A stretch of 64,000 nucleotides of DNA from Mucisphaera sp965279675 (GTDB taxonomy: Bacteria; Planctomycetota; Phycisphaerae; Phycisphaerales; Phycisphaeraceae): assembly GCF_965279675.1 (NCBI RefSeq), contig NZ_CBDIIJ010000002.1:806001-870000 (forward strand). Reading direction: 5' to 3'. This document shows positions 7,936 through 16,523 of the stretch, piece by piece. How positions within the stretch are numbered: the stretch's first letter is position 1; each line of letters starts with the position of its first letter. The notes under the pieces are model-generated. The model ran no database searches and was not told the origin of the DNA. It saw only the letters and a list, made by a program, of their open reading frames with translations. A program made the translations under genes and the position numbers.

Positions 7936-9141
7936 ATGTCCCTAACCTCCGGACGCGCCACGTTCTGTCGCTATCTCGTCGAAGGCGATGCCCCATCCAC
8001 GGTGGATGAAACCGCCCTGTCGGTCTTATCCGAACACGCCTTCGTGGCCTCCGCGGTCCCCGACGACCGCGAGCCCGAAGTCGGCTTCGTCACCAACGAG
8101 CACCTGCTGGACACCCAGTTCACCCTCGAAAAAGTCGGCTACGGCGAGCCCGGACGCCCGCTGCTGCTGGCCGCCGTCCGCATCGATACGCATCAGCCTC
8201 CGAGCGAACTCCGCAAAGCCTACGAAAGGCTCAACGCCGCCTCCGCGGGTGCCGGCCCCGCCCCGGCCTCCGCCGACGAGCTGGCCGAGCACCAGATCAG
8301 CCAGGAACGGGCCGAGGGCAAGTTCCGCAAGTCCAAGGTCATCCCCTTCCTCTGGGACCTCCAACGCGGCGAACTGTTGCTCGGCACCAACGCACAAGGC
8401 GCCTGCGACCGGGCCATCGCCTTCATCACCAACGCCTTCGCCATCCGGGCCATCCCGCTCTCAGCGGGGTCGCTCGCCGAACACCTGCTCAAGAAAGCCG
8501 GAGCCAAGCGCGACCTCGAAGACGCCCAGGCCTCCGCCTTCACCGCCCCGCCAACCGGCAGCGAGAACGCAGCCACCGGCCCCAAACGAGCCGGCCCGCC
8601 CCTGCCCTGGGTCAGCAAAGCCCACGACCTCCGAGACTTCCTCGGCGACGAATGGCTGATCTGGCTCTGGCACCGCTTCGAGACGGCCCAGGGCGCGATC
8701 CCTCTCGGTCAGCGGCCGGGCGACAAGGTCGCTCCCTCTGACAACGGATTTGTCGGACTCACCAAGAGCCTCGACATGGAGTGCGCCTGGGGTCTCACCG
8801 GCAAACAGATGCTCCGCGCCGATGCCCCCACACGTCTCGCCGAGGCCGGCGAGGCTTTGAAGAAGGGCAAGTGGCCGCGCAAGGCAGGCCTGCTCGTCTC
8901 CGATGGCGAGCATCACTGGGAGATGACGCTCCAGGCCGAATCCCTGGGTATTTCCTCTGCTCTGCTACCCGAGATCGAAGACGTGGAGGACGAGCGCCAG
9001 CTCATCAACCGCCGATTCGAGCTCATCCTCGAACTCGCTGCCTGGATCGACCGCTGTTTTGCCGGCTTCCTTGCCGAACGCATCGACCAGGGCTGGGGCC
9101 GCCGAAAAGCCGCCATCCGATCCTGGATCGAAGGCCGCTGA
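7936..9141 (+). CDS. RdgC-like recombination-associated protein
   Basis: The 401-residue protein shows the block order of RdgC, a ring-shaped DNA-binding protein that restrains RecA. Corresponding blocks are HAFVASA..VGFVTNEHLLDT near residues 35-55, LLLAAVRIDTHQPPSELRKA near 80, a KSKVIPFLWDLQRGELLLGT strand pair near 135 followed by the helix AFAIRAIPLS, and a C-terminal WEMTLQAESLGISSALLP strand with a final helix. It is about 100 residues longer than proteobacterial RdgC because of an Ala/Pro-rich insert and an extra loop between residues 190 and 280. The ATG is 3 bp after the interrupted gene upstream. The assignment is by pattern only; sequence identity to RdgC is low, so a remote homolog with a different role is possible. 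Confidence 0.55.
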   Translation: MSLTSGRATFCRYLVEGDAPSTVDETALSVLSEHAFVASAVPDDREPEVGFVTNEHLLDTQFTLEKVGYGEPGRPLLLAAVRIDTHQPPSELRKAYERLNAASAGAGPAPASADELAEHQISQERAEGKFRKSKVIPFLWDLQRGELLLGTNAQGACDRAIAFITNAFAIRAIPLSAGSLAEHLLKKAGAKRDLEDAQASAFTAPPTGSENAATGPKRAGPPLPWVSKAHDLRDFLGDEWLIWLWHRFETAQGAIPLGQRPGDKVAPSDNGFVGLTKSLDMECAWGLTGKQMLRADAPTRLAEAGEALKKGKWPRKAGLLVSDGEHHWEMTLQAESLGISSALLPEIEDVEDERQLINRRFELILELAAWIDRCFAGFLAERIDQGWGRRKAAIRSWIEGR

Positions 9142-9156
9142 CCGCTTGCCTCAGAA

Positions 9157-9702
9157 TCAGCGTGACGCCGTGGTCCGCAGATTGAGGATCAACTCGATCT
9201 TGCCGAGGTGTTCATCGAGCTTCTCAGCGATCTGCCGGGCATCCAGCCCGTCATCCGCCAGTTCATGGACCGATCGGGTGAGAGTCTGCATCGGCGTCTC
9301 ACCCGATGCCGATGGCCCACTTTCAGACGCCGTCGCAGCCGACGCTTGAACACCGGTCGCCTCTTGGTCAGTCTCAGCCAGGGACAGATTCGCAGGCGGC
9401 TGCCCCAGTTGCTTCTCCAGCCGCTGCAGCTGATCGATCCTGATCTCGGCTTCCTGAATCATCCGCTCCAGCCTTAGCGTCTTGGCGTCGATCTGAGCGC
9501 TGAACCGCCTAGTCAGCTCCTCCACCTCTAGCATCAGCGTCCCGAGATCATCCCGGAGCCGCTTGCGCTCCTTGAGACCCTCAAGCTGATCCCGGGCACT
9601 CACCGCCGGCCCCTGCTTCTGCCGACGACGGCTGAAGCTGTAAAGCGACATGATGATGAACAGGATGCCGACGACCGGCAGCAGATTCTTGAGCATCTCC
9701 AT
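9157..9702 (-). CDS. Membrane-anchored coiled-coil protein
   Basis: A 181-residue protein with one N-terminal membrane helix (LLPVVGILFIIMSLYSF), an Arg/Lys-rich stop-transfer stretch, a coiled coil of about 70 residues (roughly 40-105), a low-complexity Ala/Ser/Glu spacer and a C-terminal helical segment (GLDARQIAEKLDEHLGKIEL). The last segment resembles the short helix-turn-helix tail of DUF2802/DUF6115-type proteins, but the family is not certain. It would sit in the inner membrane with the coiled coil in the cytoplasm. Its ATG overlaps the TGA of the preceding LarC-like gene by one base (TGATG), so the two are probably translationally coupled. No catalytic residues are visible. Confidence 0.7.
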   Translation of the reverse strand: MEMLKNLLPVVGILFIIMSLYSFSRRRQKQGPAVSARDQLEGLKERKRLRDDLGTLMLEVEELTRRFSAQIDAKTLRLERMIQEAEIRIDQLQRLEKQLGQPPANLSLAETDQEATGVQASAATASESGPSASGETPMQTLTRSVHELADDGLDARQIAEKLDEHLGKIELILNLRTTASR

Positions 9703-10241
9703 CAGGCTTCCCCCCGCTTGTCATCCACCAGAAAACGACGCGTCGCAACGGCATCGATCGCCGCCTGCACCAGTCGCAAAGGCTCACCCGCCGACTCGGC
9801 CAACTCCGCCGCATCCTCAAACTCGGCTCGTGCAACGATGTCCCGACCGCCCATCGACCCCACTTTCACCCGCGCCTCCCCATACGCCGTGGTGACCCGC
9901 TCGATCCGCCGATCCAGAACCACCCGGTCCCAGGCCCGTGCCCGCACCCCGAAGCTACCGGTCAGACGGAGCACCAACTCGGCCATCGCCTGCTGCTGAT
10001 CGGGAACCACCAGCAGGCTCAGCATCACCGCCGAACGCCCCTTCTTCATCCCGATAGACGTCCACCAGGCATCCAGAGCCCCAGCATCCATGAGAGCCGA
10101 CACCGTGTGCCCGATCGTCTCGCCGGTCGTGTCGTCGAGGTTCACAGCCAGCTCCACCACACCGGTCACGGTGCCGCCTTCCGCAAGCTGGCTGACGGTC
10201 CTGGCACTCACAGACAACAGACTCCTGTCATGGGAACACAT
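9702..10241 (-). CDS. Standalone LarC C-terminal domain protein
   Basis: The 179-residue product corresponds only to the C-terminal domain of LarC (DUF111), the CTP-dependent nickel insertase that finishes the nickel-pincer nucleotide cofactor of lactate racemase-type enzymes. The hallmark blocks are AVNLDDTTGETIGHTVSALM, DAWWTSIGMKKGRSAVMLS and the YGEARVKVG strand. Full LarC is about 400 residues; the N-terminal half is absent, and the DNA upstream codes for tilS on the other strand. The start is the ATG of MCSHDRSLL, since anything longer would run antisense through tilS. No larA, larB or larE is in the window. The gene is divergent from tilS with about 20 bp between starts and is coupled to the coiled-coil gene downstream. 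Confidence 0.75.
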   Translation of the reverse strand: MCSHDRSLLSVSARTVSQLAEGGTVTGVVELAVNLDDTTGETIGHTVSALMDAGALDAWWTSIGMKKGRSAVMLSLLVVPDQQQAMAELVLRLTGSFGVRARAWDRVVLDRRIERVTTAYGEARVKVGSMGGRDIVARAEFEDAAELAESAGEPLRLVQAAIDAVATRRFLVDDKRGEA

Positions 10242-10262
10242 CGACACCTTATTATCGGGCCC

Positions 10263-11324
10263 ATGCAGGCAGCATCCGCAAAGGTTGTGCACGACCCTCT
10301 CGTCCGCGAGATCGCGCACGCCCTGCGCCACCGATGCGGGTACCAGCCCCGGCCGCACCGCTCGATCGTCGTCGGCTGCTCGGCCGGCGGGGACTCCCAG
10401 GCCCTCCTCCACGCCCTGTGTTGGCTCAGCGGACGCCGAAGCTGGCCCTTCAAAGTCATCCTCGCGCACGTCAACCACCACCTCACCGAACAGTCCGACG
10501 AGGCCGAAGCCCTCCTCCGCGAGCAGGCCGACCGACTCGGCATCACTTACGCCCATCGCAGCATCCACCCCCACCACCACGGCGGGAACCTCGAAAACAC
10601 CGCCCGCAAGCAACGACACGCCGCCCTCCGCTCCATCGCACATGAACACGACGCCTCGGCCATCGCCCTCGCCCACCACGCCGATGACCAGCTCGAAACC
10701 ATGCTCATGCGCCTGCTCCGCGGGGCCTCCCCCGCCGGACTCGCCGGCATGGCCTGGACCCGCCAGTCAACACGCTCCGGGCTCCAGCTCATCCGGCCCA
10801 TGCTCGCCGTGACCCACGCTCAGGCCCTCGATTTCCTGCAACGTCACGAGATCCCCTGGCTGGAAGACCCGCTCAACAGCAAACCCAATGTCCGCCGCAA
10901 TCGCCTCCGCGCCGGCGTCCTGCCCACCCTCCGCGAAAGCTGGCCCAACGGTCACGAGCGCGCGCTCGATGCCGCCGATCAACTCCGGCAATGGGCCCGT
11001 TTCATCGACGCCCAGGCCCGGCACGTCCGCGATCACTTCCAGGAAACCCCCACCGGCCCCATCGCCCAGAGGGACAAGCTCGCAGCATCGCCCGACCCGC
11101 TGCTCGCCACCGCCCTCCGAGCCGAACTCCTCCAGGCTGGCGTCCCCTCCGATCGGCTCAAAACCAAGACCCTCCAGCGGCTCGTCCCGGCCATCCGTGA
11201 TCGCTCCAGCCAACCCAGACACTGGCACCTGGCCAACGACATCACAGTGACACTCGATCACCGTTCACTGCGGATCACGATGCGCTCTGGTCCCGACCGA
11301 TCTGTTCCTCGTCCCGCCAATTAA
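10263..11324 (+). CDS. tilS: tRNA(Ile)-lysidine synthetase
   Basis: TilS modifies C34 of the CAU-anticodon isoleucine tRNA to lysidine using ATP and lysine, an essential decoding function. The 353-residue protein carries the PP-loop motif as SIVVGCSAGGDSQALLHAL (canonical SGGxDS, here SAGGDS) near residue 38, the LAHHADDQLETMLMRLLRGA block and the RPMLAVT..DFL segment that follows, with LEDPLN...RNRLR typical of the family. A shorter start (ATG of MQAASAK) is chosen because upstream extension would overlap the divergent LarC-like gene. The C-terminal domain is short, as in TilS of other non-proteobacteria. Its 3' end overlaps the convergent rsfS gene by about 50 bp. Confidence 0.93.
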   Translation: MQAASAKVVHDPLVREIAHALRHRCGYQPRPHRSIVVGCSAGGDSQALLHALCWLSGRRSWPFKVILAHVNHHLTEQSDEAEALLREQADRLGITYAHRSIHPHHHGGNLENTARKQRHAALRSIAHEHDASAIALAHHADDQLETMLMRLLRGASPAGLAGMAWTRQSTRSGLQLIRPMLAVTHAQALDFLQRHEIPWLEDPLNSKPNVRRNRLRAGVLPTLRESWPNGHERALDAADQLRQWARFIDAQARHVRDHFQETPTGPIAQRDKLAASPDPLLATALRAELLQAGVPSDRLKTKTLQRLVPAIRDRSSQPRHWHLANDITVTLDHRSLRITMRSGPDRSVPRPAN

Positions 11325-11814
11325 CCCGCGGAGCGTCGCCCCAGAGCATTTCCAGGTCGTAGTGAGCGCGCGTCAGCGGCTCGAAGAGGTGGAACATGAT
11401 CGACGAGAAATCGATCACCCGCCAGGTCGAGGCCGCATCATTCTCCCCGCCGTAACGCTCGATCCCCCGCTCCTTGGCCAGCTCGATGACACGACTCGCC
11501 ACACCCATCAGCTGACGCTCCGACGTCCCGCTGCCCAGCACCAGGTAGTCCGTGATCTGACTCACCTCGCGCACATCAAACACCAGCACGTCCTCGCAGT
11601 GCAGGTCGGTCAGCAGCCGCGCCGCATCACACGCAAACTGCCGGCTCGGACCATCCGGATACATCTGCCTCACGGGTGGCGTCGGCCCGTCCGAATCGTG
11701 CGCGGGCGGATCGACAGCAGCTTCGGCATCCTCCACGCGGCGCACCTCATCCCTGTTGGACGCTTCAGAATCAGGCTCGGGCAATCCAGACGACGCAGGC
11801 GGCGGGCAGGTCAT
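11275..11814 (-). CDS. rsfS: Ribosomal silencing factor RsfS
   Basis: RsfS (Iojap family) binds ribosomal protein L14 and blocks subunit joining during starvation. The conserved domain begins near residue 60 of the 179-residue product: FACDAARLLTDLHCEDVLVFDV, then TDYLVLGSGTSERQL, and ends with DFSSIMFHLFEPLTRAHYDLE plus the L-W tail. A low-complexity N-terminal extension of about 55 residues rich in Pro, Asp and Glu precedes it. The ATG was preferred over an upstream TTG because a GGAG lies about 11 bases before it. It overlaps the end of tilS on the opposite strand. A strong terminator separates it from the hppA gene, which lies upstream on the same strand. Confidence 0.92.
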   Translation of the reverse strand: MTCPPPASSGLPEPDSEASNRDEVRRVEDAEAAVDPPAHDSDGPTPPVRQMYPDGPSRQFACDAARLLTDLHCEDVLVFDVREVSQITDYLVLGSGTSERQLMGVASRVIELAKERGIERYGGENDAASTWRVIDFSSIMFHLFEPLTRAHYDLEMLWGDAPRVNWRDEEQIGRDQSAS

Positions 11815-11832
11815 AAGCAGGCAGCACTCCAA

Positions 11833-11861
11833 AGGAAAACCCGGACCGAACAGGTCCGGGT
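11833..11861 (-). terminator. Rho-independent terminator of hppA
   Basis: On the minus strand a perfect 9-bp GC-rich stem (ACCCGGACC / GGTCCGGGT, 5-base loop) is followed by TTTTCCTTT. It lies about 40 bp after the hppA stop codon and just before rsfS, so it should insulate the two genes. Confidence 0.85.
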
Positions 11862-11900
11862 CTCCATTGTAGAAGGGATAGCCTTAAAGCAAGCCGCCGG

Positions 11901-14507
11901 CTACAGACCGATCCAGGAACCGATTTCCGGGCTGAAACGCACGATCACGCCCGCAAACACCACCGAAACGATCGAAACCAGCTTGATCAGGATGTTTAGC
12001 GACGGGCCAGAGGTGTCCTTGAAGGGATCGCCTACTGTGTCGCCGACCACGGTCGCTTTGTGATCGGCAGAACCCTTGCCGCCCTGCTCGCCGGTCTCGA
12101 TGTATTTCTTGGCGTTGTCCCAGGCACCGCCCGCGTTCGCCATGAAGATCGCTACCGCAAAGCCGCAGACCAGCGTGCCCGCCAGCAGGCCCATCGTCCC
12201 GGGCACACCCAGGATCAACCCCGTGAGAATCGGAACCACCACGGCGAGCATCGACGGCAGCACCATCTCACGCAGCGCGCCGGTCGTGGAGATCGCGACA
12301 CAGCTCGCATAATCCGGGTACTGCTTGCCATCGACGTGGGTCTCGTCCGGCCACTGGCGGGGATCGCTGATCTGCGCCTCGGTCATCCCGCTGGCTACGA
12401 AGCCCTGCTTCATAATCACGAACTGCCGACGACACTCCAGCATCATGCTGTAGGCCGCGCGACCCACCGCGTTCATCGTCATCGCGCAGAACACCATCAC
12501 CAGCATCACCCCGATGAACAGCCCACAAAGCACCTGCGGGTTCATCAGCGACACCTGATAGAACTCGAGCAGCTGCGTCAGGTCGGCCGCGCCCGCCGGA
12601 ACCACCTCGAAGTTGTAGCTCTCGGCTCCAACCCGAAGCTGGGCATCGTAAAAACGCCTGGACCCGTGCTGCAGCACGGTCAGATCGGCATCACCAGCCG
12701 CCAGCGTCCGCTCGATCAGGTTCCGATCCTGATGAGACATCAACAGACCCGCATCGATCGACCCGGTACCCGGGTCGGTGATCCGAAACAGCCCGTGGCC
12801 TACATAGTCGCCTTCCAGCCGGAGCACCCCCTCCGGGATCGTGCCATCGGCACTGGCCATCAGGCTGGTGAACGGACCGGCGTCCTCCATCGCCACCACC
12901 TGCTGCGTCAGCGACGCCTGCACCGTAATGACATAGGCCGCCAGCAACGCCAGCGCCGTCAGCGCCGCCGAACCAATCGCAAACCCTTTGCCCGTCGCCG
13001 CCGTCGTGTTCCCGAGGCTGTCGAGCATATCGGTCCGCTCACGCACATGAGGCGGCTGATGCGTCATCTCCGCATTCCCGCCGGCGTTGTCCGCGATCGG
13101 CCCGTAAGCATCCGTCGCCAGGGTGATACCGAGCGTTGCCAGCATCCCGACCGCCGCAATCCCTACCCCGAACACACCCATCAGGAACTCATCGCCCCCA
13201 CCGGCCAGTGTGAAGGCCGACATGATCGCCACCACCACCGTCAGTAGCGGGACCCACGTCGAGGTCATGCCTTCAGCGATGCCCGCGATGATCACCGTTG
13301 CCGGACCGGTCTCGGCCTGCTTGCTGATCCGACGGGTCGGGCTGTGCTCGTAGGACGTATAGAACTCGGTGCCACGGGCGATCACCAGACCGGCGACCAG
13401 ACCCGCAACAATCGCACCCCAGATACCCAGCACGCTGATCTGCTCGATCCCGCCAAGCAGCCAGTAGAGCACGCCCAGCGACCCCACCACGATCATCGCA
13501 GAGCTGGCAAACACGCCCGCATGAAGCGAGCGCAGCAACTCGGCAAAACCGGCACCCTCACGCGCCCGCACGAGGTGGATCGCCAGGATCGAACACACAA
13601 TCCCAAGACCCGCCACCGCCGGAGCCGCCACGACCAGCGCGAGCGCCGCGTCCAGACTGAACTCCAGCCGCATCGCTGCCGCCGAAGCCAAGGCCATCGC
13701 CGCCAGAATCGATCCGTAATAGCTCTCGTAAAGGTCCGCGCCCATGCCCGCGACATCGCCGACGTTGTCGCCCACGTTGTCCGCGATCGTCGCCGGGTTG
13801 CGCGCGTCATCCTCAGGAATCCCCGCCTCAACCTTGCCGACGAGGTCGGCACCCACATCCGCTGCCTTCGTGTAGATGCCCCCACCCACGCGGGCAAACA
13901 GCGCCTGCAGCGAAGCCCCCATCGCGAAACTCAGCGTGATCGTCGTCAGATGGACCAGCCCGATCGGACCCTCAGCCCCAAAGAGCATGTAGAGCACCGC
14001 GAACCAGACCGCGATATCAATCAGCGCAAACCCGGTCACACACAAACCCATGACCGCACCGGCTCGAAACGCCACCTGCAAACCCTGATTCAGCGACTCA
14101 CGCGCCGCCGCCGCCGTCCGCGCTGAAGCATTCGTCGCCGTCTTCATCCCGAAGTAACCACACAACCCCGAGAACAAACCCGCCACCGCGACACCCAGAG
14201 GCGTCCACTGAGGCGTATCCAGAAAAGCCGACATCAGCACCAGCAGCACGATCAACGCCGCAAACACAATCATCACGACATTGCGCTGCTGAGCCAGGTA
14301 GGCATACGCACCGGCACGCACCGCCGCCGCCACCTTGACCATCGCCGGATCGCCCTCGCTCTGAGCCATGATCCCCGCGTAAAAACGCCAGGCAAACAGG
14401 AGCGCAAGAACCCCCGCCGCAGGGGCGAGGTAGTAAGCAGCTGGCAGCGAAGCCGAAACCAGAGCCGGATCGGTCGCAGCAATCGTCAGGGCGGTCCAAA
14501 GAGTCAT
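11901..14507 (-). CDS. hppA: Membrane-bound K+-dependent pyrophosphatase (ion pump)
   Basis: This 868-residue integral membrane protein hydrolyses pyrophosphate and pumps H+ or Na+ across the membrane. The substrate site is intact: GGGIYTKAADVGADLVGKVE, EDDARNPATIADNVGDNVGD, and later DNAGGNAEMT and GGAWDNAKKYIETG. In LGNTTAATGKGFAIGSAALT the residue after GNTT is alanine instead of lysine, the known marker of K+-dependent enzymes; H+ versus Na+ specificity is not decided here. The protein is longer than the usual 660-800 residues because of an insert of roughly 110 residues between two late helices (nucleotides about 12540-12890), probably a soluble periplasmic or cytoplasmic loop. The start ATG has GAGG upstream. 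A terminator follows the gene. Confidence 0.95.
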   Translation of the reverse strand: MTLWTALTIAATDPALVSASLPAAYYLAPAAGVLALLFAWRFYAGIMAQSEGDPAMVKVAAAVRAGAYAYLAQQRNVVMIVFAALIVLLVLMSAFLDTPQWTPLGVAVAGLFSGLCGYFGMKTATNASARTAAAARESLNQGLQVAFRAGAVMGLCVTGFALIDIAVWFAVLYMLFGAEGPIGLVHLTTITLSFAMGASLQALFARVGGGIYTKAADVGADLVGKVEAGIPEDDARNPATIADNVGDNVGDVAGMGADLYESYYGSILAAMALASAAAMRLEFSLDAALALVVAAPAVAGLGIVCSILAIHLVRAREGAGFAELLRSLHAGVFASSAMIVVGSLGVLYWLLGGIEQISVLGIWGAIVAGLVAGLVIARGTEFYTSYEHSPTRRISKQAETGPATVIIAGIAEGMTSTWVPLLTVVVAIMSAFTLAGGGDEFLMGVFGVGIAAVGMLATLGITLATDAYGPIADNAGGNAEMTHQPPHVRERTDMLDSLGNTTAATGKGFAIGSAALTALALLAAYVITVQASLTQQVVAMEDAGPFTSLMASADGTIPEGVLRLEGDYVGHGLFRITDPGTGSIDAGLLMSHQDRNLIERTLAAGDADLTVLQHGSRRFYDAQLRVGAESYNFEVVPAGAADLTQLLEFYQVSLMNPQVLCGLFIGVMLVMVFCAMTMNAVGRAAYSMMLECRRQFVIMKQGFVASGMTEAQISDPRQWPDETHVDGKQYPDYASCVAISTTGALREMVLPSMLAVVVPILTGLILGVPGTMGLLAGTLVCGFAVAIFMANAGGAWDNAKKYIETGEQGGKGSADHKATVVGDTVGDPFKDTSGPSLNILIKLVSIVSVVFAGVIVRFSPEIGSWIGL

Positions 14508-14552
14508 CTCAACATCCTCGATAAGGAACGGTCCGCAGGAAGGAATCCCGCG

Positions 14553-14589
14553 GGGTGAGACCCGTAGGCCTCCAGGCGGGTGAGACCCG
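14553..14589. repeat. Tandem GGGTGAGACCC dyads in the hppA leader
   Basis: The 12-mer GGGTGAGACCCG occurs twice, at 14553-14564 and 14578-14589, a 25-bp period. Each copy is a small perfect dyad (GGGT/ACCC, 3-base centre). Both sit in the untranslated leader upstream of hppA and could be an operator pair or RNA hairpins; function is unknown. Confidence 0.5.
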
Positions 14590-14651
14590 AGCACTCGCTC
14601 AGATCACTAGTCATCATATCATCAGATCGACTTGTCTTGTTAAAGGATCAA

Positions 14652-14691
14652 CAAAAAACCCTGCTTTTCTCAATTCTGAGGCAGCAGGGTT
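14652..14691 (-). terminator. Rho-independent terminator of rpsU
   Basis: On the minus strand the arms AACCCTGCT and AGCAGGGTT (14683-14691 and 14657-14665) enclose a 17-base loop and are followed by a run of six T residues. It lies about 65 bp downstream of the rpsU stop codon. Confidence 0.85.
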
Positions 14692-14758
14692 GGGGTGGAT
14701 AAGATGATTTGATCAGACTTCACAGACAAAAACACAGAAGTGTCTGTGAATGCGGAGT

Positions 14759-14962
14759 TTATTGCCGCTTGTTCGACTGCCCGCCCGGAGCGTTCCGCTT
14801 GACGGACTTACGCAGCGCTCGCTGCTTACGCTCGCTGGGCTTCTCGTAGTAAGCACGCCGCTTGATCTCCTTGGTCAGGCCTTCCTTTTCACAGAGCTTC
14901 TTGAAGCGACGGAGCATCTGCTCCGCGGTCTCACCGTTGCGTGCTTTGATACGAATCGCCAT
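14759..14962 (-). CDS. rpsU: Small ribosomal subunit protein bS21
   Basis: A 67-residue basic protein matching bS21: MAIRIKARNGETAEQMLRRF, then KLCEKEGLTKEIKRRAYYEK and PSERKQRALRK, ending in a basic tail. bS21 binds the 30S platform near the anti-Shine-Dalgarno end of 16S rRNA and helps initiation. The ATG at MAIRIK is chosen because the reading frame upstream lacks family similarity. The gene is monocistronic: its own terminator follows and hppA, next on the same strand, has its own leader. Confidence 0.95.
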   Translation of the reverse strand: MAIRIKARNGETAEQMLRRFKKLCEKEGLTKEIKRRAYYEKPSERKQRALRKSVKRNAPGGQSNKRQ

Positions 14963-15086
14963 GCGGGCGTTCCTCGTCAGGGGGTCATCTAAAACTGGGA
15001 CAAAATTTCCGAGCCGTGTAGTCTGACACAACCAGTCCCCGGAATCAAGCCAGCCTGCCAGGGGCTACACGCGACGGAGTCCCACC

Positions 15087-16523
15087 ATGCCTCAAGCCCT
15101 GATCGCCCTGATCCTGCTCCTCACCCCCCTCGTCGGCTGTGCCGCCAAAGACAACCCCCGACTCGACGCCATCTACAACCGCGCCGCCCAGCACTACGGA
15201 CCCGACCGCAACCCCGTCATCGTGATCCCGGGCATCCTCGGCTCTCGCCTCAAGGACCCACAGACCGGCCGCCTCGTCTGGGGTGCCTTCGACAACGAGT
15301 ACATCCGCCCCACCTCCGCAGAAGGCGCCCGACTCATCGCCCTGCCAATGGAACAAGGTAAACCCCTCAACCAGCTCCACTCCCGACTCGTCCCCGATGG
15401 CGCCCTCGACACCGTCAACGTCTCGATCTTCTGGCTCCCCTTCGAACTCGGGGCCTACGTCCAGATCCTCGAAACCCTCGGCGCCGGCGGCTACCGCGAC
15501 GAACAGTTCGCCCAGGCCGGCACCGTCGACTACGGCACCGACCACTTCACCTGCTTCCAGTTCGCCTACGACTGGCGACGCGATAACGTCGAGAACGCCC
15601 ACGCCCTCCTGGACTTCATCGATGAGAAACGAAAGCTCGTCCAGGACGCTTACCTCCGGGACTACGGCATCGCAAACGCCGACGTGAAATTCGACATCGT
15701 CGCCCACTCGATGGGAGGCCTCCTCACCCGCTACGCCCTCCGCTACGGCCGCGCCGACCTCCCCACAGATGGCAGCACCCCCGAGGTCACCTGGGCCGGC
15801 GCCGAGCACATCGACCAGGTCATCCTCGTCGCTACCCCCAGCGCCGGCTCGGTCTATTCCATGCTCCAACTCCAGGAAGGCGCCAAGCTCCCGATATTCT
15901 GGCCCGACTACGAACCCGCCCTGCTCGGCACCATGCCCGCCATCTACCAGCTCCTGCCCCGACCCCGCCACGGCGGCTACATCGACGAAACCACCCGCCA
16001 GCCCATCAACAGCATCTACGACGCCCACTACTGGGAAGAAATGGGCTGGAGCCTCCTCGACCCCGATCAGGACGACATCCTCCAGCAACTCCTGCCCAAC
16101 GCCACGACCCGAGAACACCGCCTGGTCATCGCCCGCGACCACACCGCCAAAGCCCTCCACCGCGCCCGCCTGTTCCACGAAGCCCTCGACATCCCCGCCA
16201 ACCGACCCGAACACCTCGAACTCCACCTCTTCGCCGCCGACTCCCGCGAAACCGGAGCCATCCTCGCCATCAACCAGGAAACCGGCCGCACCCACATCAC
16301 CGGCACAGCGCCGGGCGACACCACCGTTCTCCGCACCTCAGCCCTGATGGACGAACGCCTCAACGGCAACTGGACACCCCAACTCCGCTCCCCCATCGAC
16401 TGGACCAGCGTCACCTTCCTCTTCAGCGACCACATCGGCCTCACCAAGAGCAAAGCCTTCTCCGACAACGTCCTCTACAAGCTCCTCGAACAACCCAGCG
16501 ACCCGCCCGTCCCGGGTAGTTAA
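15087..16523 (+). CDS. LCAT-like lipase/acyltransferase lipoprotein
   Basis: A 478-residue alpha/beta hydrolase of the lecithin:cholesterol acyltransferase type. It starts with a lipoprotein signal peptide whose lipobox is LVGC (Cys18), so it should be anchored to a membrane on the outer side. The oxyanion region NPVIVIPGILGSRLKD is the family opening, YDWRRDNVEN is conserved, and the nucleophile is Ser208 in IVAHSMGGLLTRYALR. The C-terminal DHIGLTKS carries the likely catalytic His, and GDTTVLRTSAL the region of the acidic residue. Substrate is probably a phospholipid or ester but is not determined. Its last 4 bp overlap the convergent murB gene. Confidence 0.8.
   Translation: MPQALIALILLLTPLVGCAAKDNPRLDAIYNRAAQHYGPDRNPVIVIPGILGSRLKDPQTGRLVWGAFDNEYIRPTSAEGARLIALPMEQGKPLNQLHSRLVPDGALDTVNVSIFWLPFELGAYVQILETLGAGGYRDEQFAQAGTVDYGTDHFTCFQFAYDWRRDNVENAHALLDFIDEKRKLVQDAYLRDYGIANADVKFDIVAHSMGGLLTRYALRYGRADLPTDGSTPEVTWAGAEHIDQVILVATPSAGSVYSMLQLQEGAKLPIFWPDYEPALLGTMPAIYQLLPRPRHGGYIDETTRQPINSIYDAHYWEEMGWSLLDPDQDDILQQLLPNATTREHRLVIARDHTAKALHRARLFHEALDIPANRPEHLELHLFAADSRETGAILAINQETGRTHITGTAPGDTTVLRTSALMDERLNGNWTPQLRSPIDWTSVTFLFSDHIGLTKSKAFSDNVLYKLLEQPSDPPVPGS

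Noticed and set aside
10241..10679. 5' extension of the LarC-like frame.
   Set aside because: It would run antisense through tilS and gives a Gly/Val-rich sequence without LarC N-terminal motifs.
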